Part shown: piece after piece, positions 15,267 through 23,604 of the stretch | Layout: every line of letters starts with the position of its first letter | How positions within the stretch are numbered: the stretch's first letter is position 1 | Source of the DNA: JAUWKC01 sp035529895 | Lineage (GTDB): Bacteria > Planctomycetota > Phycisphaerae > Sedimentisphaerales > Anaerobacaceae | Assembly (NCBI GenBank): GCA_035529895.1 | Contig: DATKVV010000069.1 | Location: 1 to 43,187 of the forward strand | Length of the DNA: 43,187 nucleotides | Direction: 5' to 3' | Notes under the pieces: generated by a model | What the model saw: only the letters and a program-made list of their open reading frames with translations | The model's database searches: none | Told to the model about the DNA's origin: nothing | Translations under genes and position numbers: made by a program

Positions 15267-15692
15267 CTATGCCGAAGTGTCCCGACCGTACTGAATCAGA
15301 ATTGCCACAGATCGTCCCAATTCATACGCGATAAAACCGCCGCAGACCATAACAGGAAGCATGTTTACAGAGACGGAACCGTCAATGCCGACGATAAGCC
15401 ATGTAATTACGCACACGCCGATAAAGAAACAATAGGAGGCAGCAAAGCCGGCAAGGAGCGCTCTTTTTTGGATTAGTTCGTCACGCTCGTCGAAACTAAC
15501 TGACCCTTTATCTTTCGGAAAGATAAAGGGTGATATCAACATAGTTCCGGCAAAGCCTATAAAAGCGAATCCGGCAAGAGCATTGGGCAACCCGATGACC
15601 AGGACCAGCACGATAATTGCTCCCCCGCAAAGCCCTAAGCATATCGCGATCACAATTAGATTGAAGCACGCCATTCTTTGTAGTCTGTTCAT
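15267..15692 (-). CDS. 4-TM paralog 1 (DERD-motif membrane protein), first of the array
   Basis: 141 residues from MNRLQRMACFN, with four membrane segments, the loop motif FDERDELIQKRA at 67-78 and AILIQYGRDTSA at the end. The ATG at 15692 was chosen over an upstream TTG because it gives the family N-terminus, with GAGG upstream. It is the 5'-most of the six paralogs, 57 bases before paralog 2 and 77 bases after the LolA-like gene. No clear promoter is seen in that gap, so the array may be read through from the 16785-16813 promoter. Confidence 0.8.
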   Translation of the reverse strand: MNRLQRMACFNLIVIAICLGLCGGAIIVLVLVIGLPNALAGFAFIGFAGTMLISPFIFPKDKGSVSFDERDELIQKRALLAGFAASYCFFIGVCVITWLIVGIDGSVSVNMLPVMVCGGFIAYELGRSVAILIQYGRDTSA

Positions 15693-15769
15693 AACATTTA
15701 TCCTCAAGCCCTATCCATTGCCAAGACCGATTCTGCCGTCGTATTTGGTGTAAGTCGTAATGATTTTTC

Positions 15770-16726
15770 TCACTCTTTCGCCCGGCTTACCTCATTTATC
15801 AATCTGGCTCCACAAGAAGGGGTTTTTATATCAGCAATAGTAAAAACCTTGCTGTTAATAGTCTTATTGAATGTTAATGATTTTACAGACAGGTATGTAA
15901 GTTCATGCGATTTCCATTGCCCGTGTTTGTGAGATTCGGCCTTAATGGTATCAAACCACCAAATACCCGAAGAATACTCTTTCAGGGTGGCTACGTATTC
16001 ATCCACCACTTTTGCCCCGATTATATCCTGCACTTTCTTAATGCAGTATCCCTTTGATGGAACGACCCATATTTTCAGCGTCGATTCGGTACGGTCATAA
16101 TTGCATGTTAACAATATGCAATCATCCCCATCGATTTTTTCGCTTTCTGTAGTAAAATAATACCCGTTCTTGGCGCTTAGCAACACATTTTCCTTTAAAG
16201 TGCCTCCGCGTACAGATTGATATTTTAACATCTTGTTCATCAGTATCCCGCGCCTTTTATCAGTCCACTCTGGTGGGTGAACGAAAATCGTGTTATTAGA
16301 CGGTTCATAATCTATCTTGAAATCATTCGAATCTATTTCGACTTCTCCGCTCGGCGGCGGTCGAAAATAGCCTTTCTCATTCAGGATGGGTACAGTAACC
16401 AACAAAGGCTCGGTTTCGCTGCCAATGAACTTGCCTTCTATCGTGTCTCTGCGCAAGTGGTCCCTGTCATACCAAATTTTCTCCATCGTCATCAGCTTAC
16501 GAGTTCCCTCGGAGCCGAACGAAATAGTAGCGACACTCTCGATTGTGGCTTGGATAGTACGCACAGAGTCCACAGTTGCTTGATTACCTTTGATGATAGC
16601 CTGTATCTCGGGCGGCAGTTTTGGACTAACATTAGCACCCTGTTCTTGATTTGCTAATACACAAGGCGCAATAGTCAATACAATTCCGCCCACGACGCGA
16701 CAAATCGAACGACAATGGATATTCAT
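15770..16726 (-). CDS. Secreted LolA/outer-membrane-lipoprotein-sorting-like protein
   Basis: The 318-residue protein has a signal peptide (to about residue 25, ending CVLANQ) behind AAAGGAG. The body is beta-rich and lacks catalytic motifs. Features such as MTMEKIWYDRDHLRRD, LLTCNYDRTESTLKIWVVP and a Trp-rich SSGIWWFDTIKAES resemble secreted planctomycete proteins with a LolA/LolB-type half-barrel that bind lipid or lipoprotein tails. This assignment is by fold impression only. A strong promoter lies upstream at 16785-16813. It precedes the 4-TM array on the same strand and may be co-transcribed with it. Confidence 0.6.
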   Translation of the reverse strand: MNIHCRSICRVVGGIVLTIAPCVLANQEQGANVSPKLPPEIQAIIKGNQATVDSVRTIQATIESVATISFGSEGTRKLMTMEKIWYDRDHLRRDTIEGKFIGSETEPLLVTVPILNEKGYFRPPPSGEVEIDSNDFKIDYEPSNNTIFVHPPEWTDKRRGILMNKMLKYQSVRGGTLKENVLLSAKNGYYFTTESEKIDGDDCILLTCNYDRTESTLKIWVVPSKGYCIKKVQDIIGAKVVDEYVATLKEYSSGIWWFDTIKAESHKHGQWKSHELTYLSVKSLTFNKTINSKVFTIADIKTPSCGARLINEVSRAKE

Positions 16727-17131
16727 AACATGTCTCCTTTCTCAATTCTCACTTATAGTTTCTCATGTAAATCATATCGTACATAATGTAAGCGCAACCA
16801 TACTATATGTCAAGTCTTTTTTACATTTTCCTGCGATTTTTTCCTTCTCCGTGGCAGCCCCGTCTGGGATGCGCCTGTAAGTCTGTTCTTCGCAAGGGCT
16901 TAGGAGAATAAGCAAACCGGCCGGTTTTTCAGCAGATTTCGGGGAAAATGCCTGCGTTCGTTGTTTAGCTTCGTCCAAGCGATAAACACCCCCCGTTCGG
17001 GTCATTCCAATCGGTCGGGGAATGGTTAACCGCCTCTGCGTCGATGTTCATTTCCAAAGGGGCACAAAACTCCATCCAGCACGGGATTTGTTGGTTAGAG
17101 AAACTTCCTGTGTGTTGCCGATATAGGGGAA
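16727..17131. other. Divergent intergenic region
   Basis: These 405 bases contain the promoter of the LolA-like gene. No gene or repeat is recognised in the rest, and short frames present have no ribosome sites. Confidence 0.55.
16785..16813 (-). promoter_or_regulatory. Probable sigma70-type promoter for the LolA-like gene, perhaps the 4-TM array
   Basis: TTGACA is separated by 17 bases from TACATT on the minus strand. The predicted start near 16778 leaves a leader of about 50 bases. Confidence 0.65.
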
Positions 17132-17842
17132 ATGGGAACTGTCACATTCAAACAGTCAAATACGAAAAGATGCCCATTCTGCGGCGAGAGGATTCGCGCC
17201 GAGGCGATAAAGTGCCGATTCTGTAACGAGTTTTTAAATACCGATAAGGCTAAGGCGGTGCAGGCCGGCGGCGCCGGCAGTTCCCAGCCCGCACGGCAAC
17301 AAAGGCCGCAGGAAAGGCTTCTCTTCGAAGGCAAACCGTCCCTGTTGGGAATGTGCGGCTCGGTCGTAAAAGCACTGTTGGTAATCGGCGCTGCGGTTCT
17401 GTTGGTGCGCTGGCCCGTCGAAAGGCCGGTCAGCGATTTATTGAATCTGGGTCTTACCGACAGCCGGATGCTCGTGGTTGCTGAATACAGGCTTGTTGCC
17501 GGCGCGGGGCTTGTCATACTTGCGGTCCTCCTGCTTGCCCTAAAGATGGTGGCCCTCAGGATGACCAATTACGAGGTCACTTCCGACCGGATTGAATGGA
17601 GCAGAGGCATTCTCGACAGAAAGGTCGACAATATCGACATGTTCCGTGTGATTGACCTGAAACTGCGCAGAAGTGTGCTCGACTGTATTTTCGGAATCGG
17701 ACGGGTGGAGCTGATAACCACCGACAAGACGGACCCTGAGTTTACTTTTGAAAAGGTCCGCCATTCCCGCAGACTCTACGACGTTATCAAGAAGGCCGGC
17801 CTCGAAGCGGACCGCAGGGACAGCGTTGTCCACGTCGAATAA
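17132..17842 (+). CDS. Zinc-ribbon and bacterial PH-domain membrane protein
   Basis: The 236-residue protein starts with a zinc ribbon (CPFC at 14-17, CRFC at 28-31), then a linker, two membrane segments near 75-92 and 115-135, and a C-terminal bPH2 (DUF304/YdbS-type) domain with MTNYEVTSDRIEWSRGI and VDNIDMFRVIDLKL. Such proteins are membrane-anchored with the PH-like domain in the cytoplasm, and their role is not settled. The ATG follows AGGGGAA closely. It stands alone on the plus strand between divergent and convergent neighbours. Confidence 0.8.
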   Translation: MGTVTFKQSNTKRCPFCGERIRAEAIKCRFCNEFLNTDKAKAVQAGGAGSSQPARQQRPQERLLFEGKPSLLGMCGSVVKALLVIGAAVLLVRWPVERPVSDLLNLGLTDSRMLVVAEYRLVAGAGLVILAVLLLALKMVALRMTNYEVTSDRIEWSRGILDRKVDNIDMFRVIDLKLRRSVLDCIFGIGRVELITTDKTDPEFTFEKVRHSRRLYDVIKKAGLEADRRDSVVHVE

Positions 17843-18065
17843 GAATCACGTATCCGCAGCCCCGCCGGCTGAGTTTTGGCGGACAGGCCTTAATCCGACG
17901 CGCCGGCGATTTCTATCCGCACGCTTCGGTCGCGGCTGCGCAGGGTCAGGCGACGTTACTTCGAATTCGAAGCAGGAATCCATTTTTGATTTTTCCATTG
18001 TATTTTTGCTTTTTGCTCTTTAATTTCTCATTTCCTTTCCAGCCTCAAAGCTCATCCCCATCCGC

Positions 18066-18106
18066 GTGGCAGCCTCAAAGCCGAAGGCTTTGGGGATGGT
18101 CAATAC
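18066..18106 (-). repeat. 41-bp inverted dispersed repeat, copy B
   Basis: Exact reverse complement of 1123-1163. It carries the AAAGCCGAAGGCTTT hairpin. The flanks differ between the copies, so the repeat ends are sharp. Confidence 0.8.
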
Positions 18107-18118
18107 GGCGGGTTGTCA

Positions 18119-18179
18119 TTCCTGCGAAAGCAGGAATCCAAAGAAAGTGTCATTGCGAGGCCTGAAAGGCCGTGGCAAT
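18119..18179. repeat. Paired palindromic hairpin repeats
   Basis: TTCCTGC-GAAA-GCAGGAA (18119-18136) has a 7-bp stem and a GAAA loop. ATTGC-GA-GGCCT-GAA-AGGCC-GTG-GCAAT (18152-18179) is a nested stem-loop. Both are of the REP-like type found scattered between genes in many environmental genomes. Confidence 0.6.
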
Positions 18180-18333
18180 CTCAACCGCCCCGTCCTCTTT
18201 CCGACCAACGCCGAGGAATCTGTTAAAAAAACCGCGACGCAAAGCGCCCCTTCCTCATCGTAGGGTCCGATCCTTCACACCACTTGTCTACGCCCCCTAG
18301 GGTCGCCAACAGGGTTGCCGACGCCCAAACTCT

Positions 18334-19587
18334 TTATATCTTTTTTGTTCCTTTTGGTATAGTTTTCCGCTTTCCTTCGCAAATCCGCTTGAACTCACGA
18401 TTTGTGTAAAGATTGGTGAAGTCCCTATCCTCATCTTTCTTTAATGCTTTGACTATCTCGCTTCCGCCAAGCTTAACTGCCTTTTTTATATTTGTCAGCG
18501 CCTTACGCTTACTTCCTTTTCGTGCGTACGCACCCGCCATATTATAGTACAGACCAGTGCCAAACCGTTTTGCAAGCCAAGCCGGCATATTACTAATCCC
18601 ATATTCGCACGTTTTGATACCCTCATCGTACCGCCCGAGAAATATCAAACACGCACTCTTACTCACGTACGATGGCCAAGAATCCCACCGCAAGCTTATC
18701 GCTTTATCAAAATGCGCTAATGCTTCCTCGTACTTATTCTGCTCTTGCAGGGCCTCTCCCAATTCATTGTGTATATTTGACACACTATCTTCAACAGCAA
18801 GCGCGTCTCTGCAGAACTTCTCCACCTTCTTGTATTTCTTCTTGTGGCTATAGATATCTATCAGGGTCATCAGTAACCAGATGTTTGATGGCTCGAAAAC
18901 CCTAATCCGTTCCAATTGCTTAATTTCCCAATCAAACTCCCCGCTTCCCCCAATAATCTCTGCCTCAAGAGTATAACAACTCTTCAATTCAAAAACCGGC
19001 ACTTCTTGTGACATTCCTTTGAAGCGATGGAGGCCCATAGGCTCATATTCATACGTATGATAAGTCCTATTCAGTTCGGCCATTGTCTGGTGCCCAACCA
19101 TAATTCGTGAATATCTACCCTCCCGCGAAAAACTTTCGATCCTCTTCGCCAGGCTAATTGGCAATCCCTCAAAACCTTTTCTTCTCCCAATAAGGCCTTT
19201 CAAATTCTTCACAACTGGCCTATCTTCATAGGTCACCGGTCCCGTGTTTATCCCAATACCTAAATCTAATATTTTTTTGCCTTCGCTGACCCTCTTACGA
19301 TTAGGTCCGCCTGCATACCACATAAGCTTCAACGTGTTCGCAAGCTGAATTGCGTTTACGATGTCTTCTGTAATATCCTTTGACCAATAGAAAACCACAA
19401 GTTCATCCCCTGCAAGCTTGATCTGCTTGATACCTTCCCGCCAGATACAAATGCCATGCTGCATCAAACGCTGAAACTCATTCAGGAAATTGCTGTACTT
19501 TATTGTATCCCAATAGTTTGCGAGTTCCATTGAATCCATTATGTCCACAAAAAGAATTGTCGCAGTAACCTTATCAGCCATCCTCAC
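18334..19587 (-). CDS. Class III adenylate/guanylate cyclase-like domain with TPR repeats
   Basis: The 417-residue soluble protein has a class III nucleotidyl cyclase domain at about 1-200 and TPR-like helical repeats at about 225-405 (NIHNELGEALQEQNKYEEAL, then YYNMAGAYARKGSKRKAL). The metal-binding Asp15 (FVDIMDS) and Asp61 (KLAGDE) and the substrate-specifying Lys57 are visible. The transition-state Asn-Arg helix reads ISLAKRIES, with Ser145 in place of Asn but Arg149 kept, so activity is uncertain. The GTG start at 19587 has GGGAG four bases upstream. An ATG two codons later is also possible. It is the last of three minus-strand genes from 21052. Confidence 0.8.
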   Translation of the reverse strand: MRMADKVTATILFVDIMDSMELANYWDTIKYSNFLNEFQRLMQHGICIWREGIKQIKLAGDELVVFYWSKDITEDIVNAIQLANTLKLMWYAGGPNRKRVSEGKKILDLGIGINTGPVTYEDRPVVKNLKGLIGRRKGFEGLPISLAKRIESFSREGRYSRIMVGHQTMAELNRTYHTYEYEPMGLHRFKGMSQEVPVFELKSCYTLEAEIIGGSGEFDWEIKQLERIRVFEPSNIWLLMTLIDIYSHKKKYKKVEKFCRDALAVEDSVSNIHNELGEALQEQNKYEEALAHFDKAISLRWDSWPSYVSKSACLIFLGRYDEGIKTCEYGISNMPAWLAKRFGTGLYYNMAGAYARKGSKRKALTNIKKAVKLGGSEIVKALKKDEDRDFTNLYTNREFKRICEGKRKTIPKGTKKI

Positions 19588-19702
19588 TTTTCTCCCTGCA
19601 AAAAGGCCTCAAACCACAGACTACCCAAACCCCCAATCCCCCTCAAATCAAAATCCCATCCCTTGTCAAGGACTCCGCAAGCAACTAATAGGCGCCTCTC
19701 CA

Positions 19703-20272
19703 TTATTCAACCTTATCACTCTCGGTCACACTCAGATATGCATCTACTATCTCAACGCCTACCTCCGAGAACCACAGACCGGCGCCTTCGGAGATTCTCT
19801 TTATTGTTTCCTGATCTCTTGAAGCCTCTTTGAGAAACAAGGCGACGCCCCTGCAAAAAGCTTCCTTCAGCTGTGAAATGTGAATCACGGGATAATCGTA
19901 ACCCGACCTGCTTGCTGCCTCTTGAAGCACCGACACTTTTGCTATGCCCCAAGCATAAGCCACCTCGCGAGCTTTCCCTTTCCTCGACAGACCAGACTCC
20001 GGGGTTAGACCATGCAGAATGCCACAGCGAGCAGCATACAACTCAAGTGATGTACACGGCAGCGAAACCGCCTTCAGAAGATACATATCCACCCATCGCG
20101 TGAAGGAAGCTTGCGTCCCCTCGCCTTTTTTTCGCTCAAGCGAGGCAACGATGTCAATGCCGCTATAGATAAGCATCAGCGCGGGCAAGACAAGCTTATT
20201 GGCCTCGCAGGAATCAATCCCTTTGAAAAGCGTATCCACGTGTCGCTCAAAGTTTGTCAGTGACATTGTCAT
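19703..20272 (-). CDS. Uncharacterised protein with R-x4-H (HEPN-like) motif
   Basis: The 189-residue, mostly helical, soluble protein contains ARCGILHGLTPES with Arg82 and His87 in the R-x4-H spacing of HEPN ribonucleases, followed by a conserved-looking GKAREVAYAWG. The early TNFERHVDTLFKGIDSCEAN and LALMLIYSGIDI-like helices also suit a HEPN bundle. This is a motif-level guess. Proteins with this R-C-G-x-L-H block are otherwise hypothetical. It lies 115 bases before the cyclase-TPR gene on the same strand. A joint stress or defence role with that gene is speculation. Confidence 0.55.
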   Translation of the reverse strand: MTMSLTNFERHVDTLFKGIDSCEANKLVLPALMLIYSGIDIVASLERKKGEGTQASFTRWVDMYLLKAVSLPCTSLELYAARCGILHGLTPESGLSRKGKAREVAYAWGIAKVSVLQEAASRSGYDYPVIHISQLKEAFCRGVALFLKEASRDQETIKRISEGAGLWFSEVGVEIVDAYLSVTESDKVE

Positions 20273-20310
20273 ACCCTCGCATGCGCCAAAGCGCCGACCT
20301 CACCGGCGCC

Positions 20311-20327
20311 GCGGACGCAGCGTCCGC
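20311..20327. repeat. Short GC palindrome
   Basis: GCGGACGC-A-GCGTCCGC is a perfect 8-bp inverted repeat around one base, lying between the two uncharacterised genes. It has no T-run, so it is more likely a dispersed palindrome than a terminator. Confidence 0.4.
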
Positions 20328-20452
20328 CTCTTGACCCTCCTTCCGCCCTATTCGCCTTCACTTCTCCTTATCGCATCAAAGCCGTCCATCCCGCTCGCGC
20401 CTACCATATTATCCTCGCCATCCTCGCCAAAGCCAACAACAACTATCCAATA

Positions 20453-21052
20453 TCAAAACCCAAAATCGCCCAACAGCCGTTCCCACGCGTCAACTGCCTG
20501 TCCAATAATTTCGGACAATTCCCCAATCCGCTTATTGTTATTATCAACGACGTCCCCCGTAATGATTGCCTTGCCAGTACCATCTCCGAAGAACTTCGGC
20601 ACACCACCGGCCCCAAGAGTCATACCGATTGTCGAACCCTCCTTTGCCCGAGTTCGCAATTCCATTACACGATTGATCTTCACCAATTTCGGACATTTCC
20701 CGGAGTAGCCGCCATTACGCGGAGGGTATCCGTGTTTGTCATTGTCTGCCAAATCTATTACTATTTGAAGCCCAAGAGAGTTGTTGACGGCCTCATCGAC
20801 CCTCGCCTTGTTCTGCCCATTGTGCACTGCCCATCCTTTCAAATGATCCCGAAGGTTGGCAATATTGTCAATGGCCATGTGCGCGTAGTTGCACAAGTCA
20901 TCGTCGGTCAAGTCCCCGCGAAAATCTTGCAACAGCCCCTTAATCCTCTCCGTTTGGATAACATTTGCCCTGAGTTTGGCGGGGTCGTCCTCCTCCAAAC
21001 CACCCACTGCGGCGTATATCCGCCCAATCCGTTCGACAATCGCATCATCCAT
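20453..21052 (-). CDS. Uncharacterised 199-residue protein
   Basis: The start at 21052 (MDDAIVERIG) is favoured by GGGAG about seven bases upstream. The protein is soluble and mixed helical at first (IQTERIKGLLQDFRGDLTDD, then MAIDNIANLRDHLKGWA). A distinctive LQIVIDLADNDKHGYPPRN follows, then a beta-rich C-terminal half with KFFGDGTGKAIITGD. The pairing of an LRDHLK helix with a D-x-A-x-x-x-KH block recurs in uncharacterised proteins. I know of no assigned function. It is the first full gene of the 18.3-21.1 kb minus-strand group. A short leader frame overlaps its start. Confidence 0.55.
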   Translation of the reverse strand: MDDAIVERIGRIYAAVGGLEEDDPAKLRANVIQTERIKGLLQDFRGDLTDDDLCNYAHMAIDNIANLRDHLKGWAVHNGQNKARVDEAVNNSLGLQIVIDLADNDKHGYPPRNGGYSGKCPKLVKINRVMELRTRAKEGSTIGMTLGAGGVPKFFGDGTGKAIITGDVVDNNNKRIGELSEIIGQAVDAWERLLGDFGF

Positions 21053-21107
21053 AGAACTCTCCCGTCTTGGCATGAGCCACCACCGGTAGGCTTGCCCAAC
21101 ATCCCAT
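21045..21107 (-). CDS. Candidate 20-codon leader peptide overlapping the next start
   Basis: An ATG at 21107 with an excellent AGGGAGG site seven bases upstream opens MGCWASLPVVAHAKTGEFYG and stops at a TGA eight bases inside the downstream gene. That ribosome site is stronger than the gene's own, so the short frame may couple or regulate its translation. Conservation is unknown. Confidence 0.3.
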   Translation of the reverse strand: MGCWASLPVVAHAKTGEFYG

Positions 21108-21361
21108 TCCTAACCTCCCTTCACGTTTACTGACACAACGTACTAAGATACAACATTTAGCCGCCAACCCTAGCTAACTAAACCCTGAATCCACGCATGC
21201 CCCGCTTGTCACCAGCTAATTTACACAGCCGCAACTCCATTTTCAACCAAGAAAAATCCAAAACACCTCACATTTACCCATCTACTCATATACCCATCTA
21301 CCCATCCCTAACTAACGCCGCCGCCCACCGGCCAAATGTTGACTAAAAAATCCCGACTTTC

Positions 21362-21440
21362 CCCCCAATTTTTGCATTTTCCTCCGCACTTTTGCCCTTT
21401 GCGTTTTACTTTTGCACTTTCCACTTTGCGTTTTCACTTC
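21362..21440 (-). repeat. Dispersed GCAAAGTG-type repeat, copy B
   Basis: Read on the minus strand it begins GAAGTGAAAACGCAAAGTGG and continues with repeated CAAAGTG/TAAAACGC words, imperfectly matching 1034-1091. Confidence 0.5.
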
Positions 21441-21563
21441 CCTGCCTCGCCCCCTCGGAGCGAAGCGCAGATCCGCCGGCATGTCCGTCATAGCTTTAGC
21501 GTAGACGGAAGCCTCGCGCGAAGGCGGACACCCCCTTCCTCTCCTGTCCTCTGACCTCTGCCC

Positions 21564-21597
21564 ACCCCTGACCCCTGACCCCTGACCCCTGACCCCT
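21564..21597 (+). repeat. 7-bp tandem repeat
   Basis: ACCCCTG is repeated four times and followed by a partial fifth unit. The repeat is short, lacks spacers and is not a CRISPR. Confidence 0.8.
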
Positions 21598-21716
21598 TTC
21601 CTGTTGACTTTCCCCCCCAAATCCTGTATAATACCCCCCTGTTGTCCGCCGTAGGCGGATATAGCGGACTTGCCCGCCGTAGGCGGGAATAAGCATGAAC
21701 TCAGCCAACTCAACCC

Positions 21717-21769
21717 GAGATACGCAATACGAGATACGCAATACCCATCACGCAATACGAAATACGAGC
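21717..21769 (+). repeat. Degenerate GAGATACGCAATAC tandem words
   Basis: Variants of GAGATACGCAATACC/GAAATACGAG are strung together four to five times, with slightly different spacing and single-base changes. Confidence 0.6.
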
Positions 21770-21790
21770 TTGCCCGCCGTCCTGCTCGTC

Positions 21791-21817
21791 CGCCACGCCG
21801 TTTGGCGGATTGGCGGG
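21791..21817 (-). repeat. Dispersed GC-rich repeat, copy B
   Basis: CGCCACGCCGTTTGGCGG followed by ATTGGCGGG is the inverted counterpart of 981-1010. Confidence 0.55.
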
Positions 21818-21977
21818 ATACGGGCCATGCGCCACAGCCTTCTACACTTGTCGAGAGTCCTCTACAAATTCGCCCTTTTATGCAAAACAAACCCAATCTT
21901 GTCCGCCTCCGGCGGATTCAAAACCCTTTATTCCACAAAGGATTACAAAAAATGACACCCCCTTCCACCCTGACCAA

Positions 21978-22137
21978 AACAAACCCAATTTATCGCGGCG
22001 TAGCCTGCTTGCCCCGGCCAAGTCCCACACGAAGCCGGGCTGGCGAAGCCGGAACAAACCCAACCTGTCGCGGCGGAGCCCTATTGCCGCGGCGAAGTGC
22101 TCCACGAAGCCGGGATGGCGAAGCCGGAACAAACCCA
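21978..22137 (+). repeat. 75-bp tandem repeat, two units plus a partial third
   Basis: Units begin AACAAACCCA at 21978, 22053 and 22128, exactly 75 bases apart, and end in GAAGCCGGG-TGGCGAAGCCGG. The two full units differ at several positions. A similar AACAAACCCAA start lies just upstream near 21885. Confidence 0.75.
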
Positions 22138-22382
22138 TTCAAACCCAACAAAGTCCTCCTGCGCCCAGCGGGGGCATTGGTATTTAATTATTGATTGCTG
22201 GCGGCCAAGTGGCTGCATGAAAAATCTACCTACAAACGGCAGACGCGCCCGAATTCGAGCTGACCGGGGGAAAATCGTTGCATTCTCTTGCTCAATCGAG
22301 TATCTCATAGGGCCGTTTGTGTTCTTTCGTTGAATGGAACGCAGGAATCTGTTTCTTAATTGAGCTATCTGGCAAATATCGA

Positions 22383-23492
22383 ATGAAGATTAGGTTGATT
22401 GCAGCACTCGTTTTGGTCACGGCCAGCCTCGCATTCGGGCAGCCGAGGCCGACGTCAATGAAGCACGTAATAGTCTGTAAGGAACCGGGGCGGTTTGCCG
22501 GCTGGCCCGCCAACAACGGAGTGGCGTTAATTTGGGGTGATGAGATTGTGTTTGGCTTTGTACTCGGCTGGTACAAGCCCAGCGATAAGAGCCACTCCAT
22601 CGATGGCAGCAAGAGGAGTGAGCACCTGCAGGGGCGGAGCACCGACGGCGGCGAGACGTGGACCATCGAAAAGTGCAATTATATCCGCCAGGACCGCAGG
22701 GCCGTGCCGAGTCCGGGAGGCATAAACTATGCTCACCCCGACTTCGCCATGCGGGTGGGCGGCAACCGTTTTTTCATCTCTTACGACCGCGCCAGGAGCT
22801 GGGATGGTCCGTTTACGTTCACACCGATGGGCCTGAAGCTGTCGTCCCGCACCGACTACATGGTGGTCGGGGAGAAGGAATGCCTGCTCTTCTTGTCGGC
22901 CACCCTGCCGGAAGTGAATGGTTCGAACCATCAGGACCGCGCGTTCATGGCGCGGACAAAGGACGGCGGCAAAACATTCCAGCTCGTCTCGTGGCTGACC
23001 GGCGACCCGGTGAAGATTCGCTCGGTGATGCCATCGACCGTTCGGACATCGCCGGCGCGCCTGGTGACAATCACGCGGCGCAAAGTGAGGAATCTCGAGA
23101 CGCGGAAGTACTCTAATTGGCTCGAGGCATCTGTGTCGCAAGACAATGGAGAATCGTGGAAGTACCTGTGCAAGGTGGCCGACACGGACCGGGGCGAAGA
23201 GAACGGCAATCCGCCGGCCCTCGTGCGGCTTCGGGACGGGCGGTTAGCAGTGGCCTACGGCTACCGGAGCACACCTTTGGGAATGCGCGCTAAAATCAGC
23301 AAAGACGGCGGCGTGACATGGGGAGATGAGATTGTGCTTCGCGATGATGGGGGCAGGTGGGACCTCGGCTACCCCCGCATGGTCCAGCGAGCGGACGGCA
23401 AGCTGGTGACCATCTACTATTACAACACGCCGCAGGAGCCGGAACCCTACATCGCCGCGACGATCTGGGACCCGAACAGCATCGCAGGATAA
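22383..23492 (+). CDS. Secreted BNR/sialidase-like beta-propeller protein
   Basis: The 369-residue protein begins with a signal peptide (MKIRLIAALVLVTASLAFG). Several Asp-box motifs follow (STDGGETW at 86-93, then TKDGGKTF, SQDNGESW and SKDGGVTW), the signature of six-bladed sialidase-type propellers. Catalytic sialidase residues cannot be confirmed by eye, so exo-sialidase activity is a family-level suggestion. The start at 22383 was chosen for the signal peptide. No good ribosome site precedes it. The gene is alone on the plus strand, next to the repeat-dense gap, with a regulator gene converging from downstream. Confidence 0.8.
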   Translation: MKIRLIAALVLVTASLAFGQPRPTSMKHVIVCKEPGRFAGWPANNGVALIWGDEIVFGFVLGWYKPSDKSHSIDGSKRSEHLQGRSTDGGETWTIEKCNYIRQDRRAVPSPGGINYAHPDFAMRVGGNRFFISYDRARSWDGPFTFTPMGLKLSSRTDYMVVGEKECLLFLSATLPEVNGSNHQDRAFMARTKDGGKTFQLVSWLTGDPVKIRSVMPSTVRTSPARLVTITRRKVRNLETRKYSNWLEASVSQDNGESWKYLCKVADTDRGEENGNPPALVRLRDGRLAVAYGYRSTPLGMRAKISKDGGVTWGDEIVLRDDGGRWDLGYPRMVQRADGKLVTIYYYNTPQEPEPYIAATIWDPNSIAG

Positions 23493-23604
23493 AGGCTAAT
23501 CAGAACATCCACTTTGAAATTCTGTTTGCACCTATGACACAGGTCCATTATTCATCAATCCATCCTCTGTGCCTTAGGGACAGTGGAGGACGGGTCACCC
23601 TTAA

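Larger units (their letters stand above)
17843..18333. other. Gene-free repeat-containing intergenic region
   Basis: No gene is seen in these 491 bases between two convergent genes. They hold the second copy of the 41-bp repeat (18066-18106) and two compact hairpin repeats (18119-18136 and 18152-18179). Confidence 0.6.
21108..22382. other. 1.3-kb gene-free, repeat-dense intergenic region
   Basis: No credible gene is seen. Instead there are several distinct repeat families: a GCAAAGTG-type tract (21362-21440), a 7-bp tandem (21564-21597), GAGATACGCAATAC-like words (21717-21769), GC-rich palindromes including CCGCCGTAGGCGG and TCCGCCTCCGGCGGA, and a 75-bp tandem with AACAAACCCAA (21978-22137). 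The frame through 21862-22190 reads FMQNKPNL and then TNPxxRG words, the MQNKPN-type pseudo-protein repeats I associate with planctomycete genomes. They are probably not translated. Confidence 0.65.

Noticed and set aside
21564..21597. Possible CRISPR-like repeat
   Set aside because: The unit is only 7 bases and there are no spacers, so it is a simple tandem.
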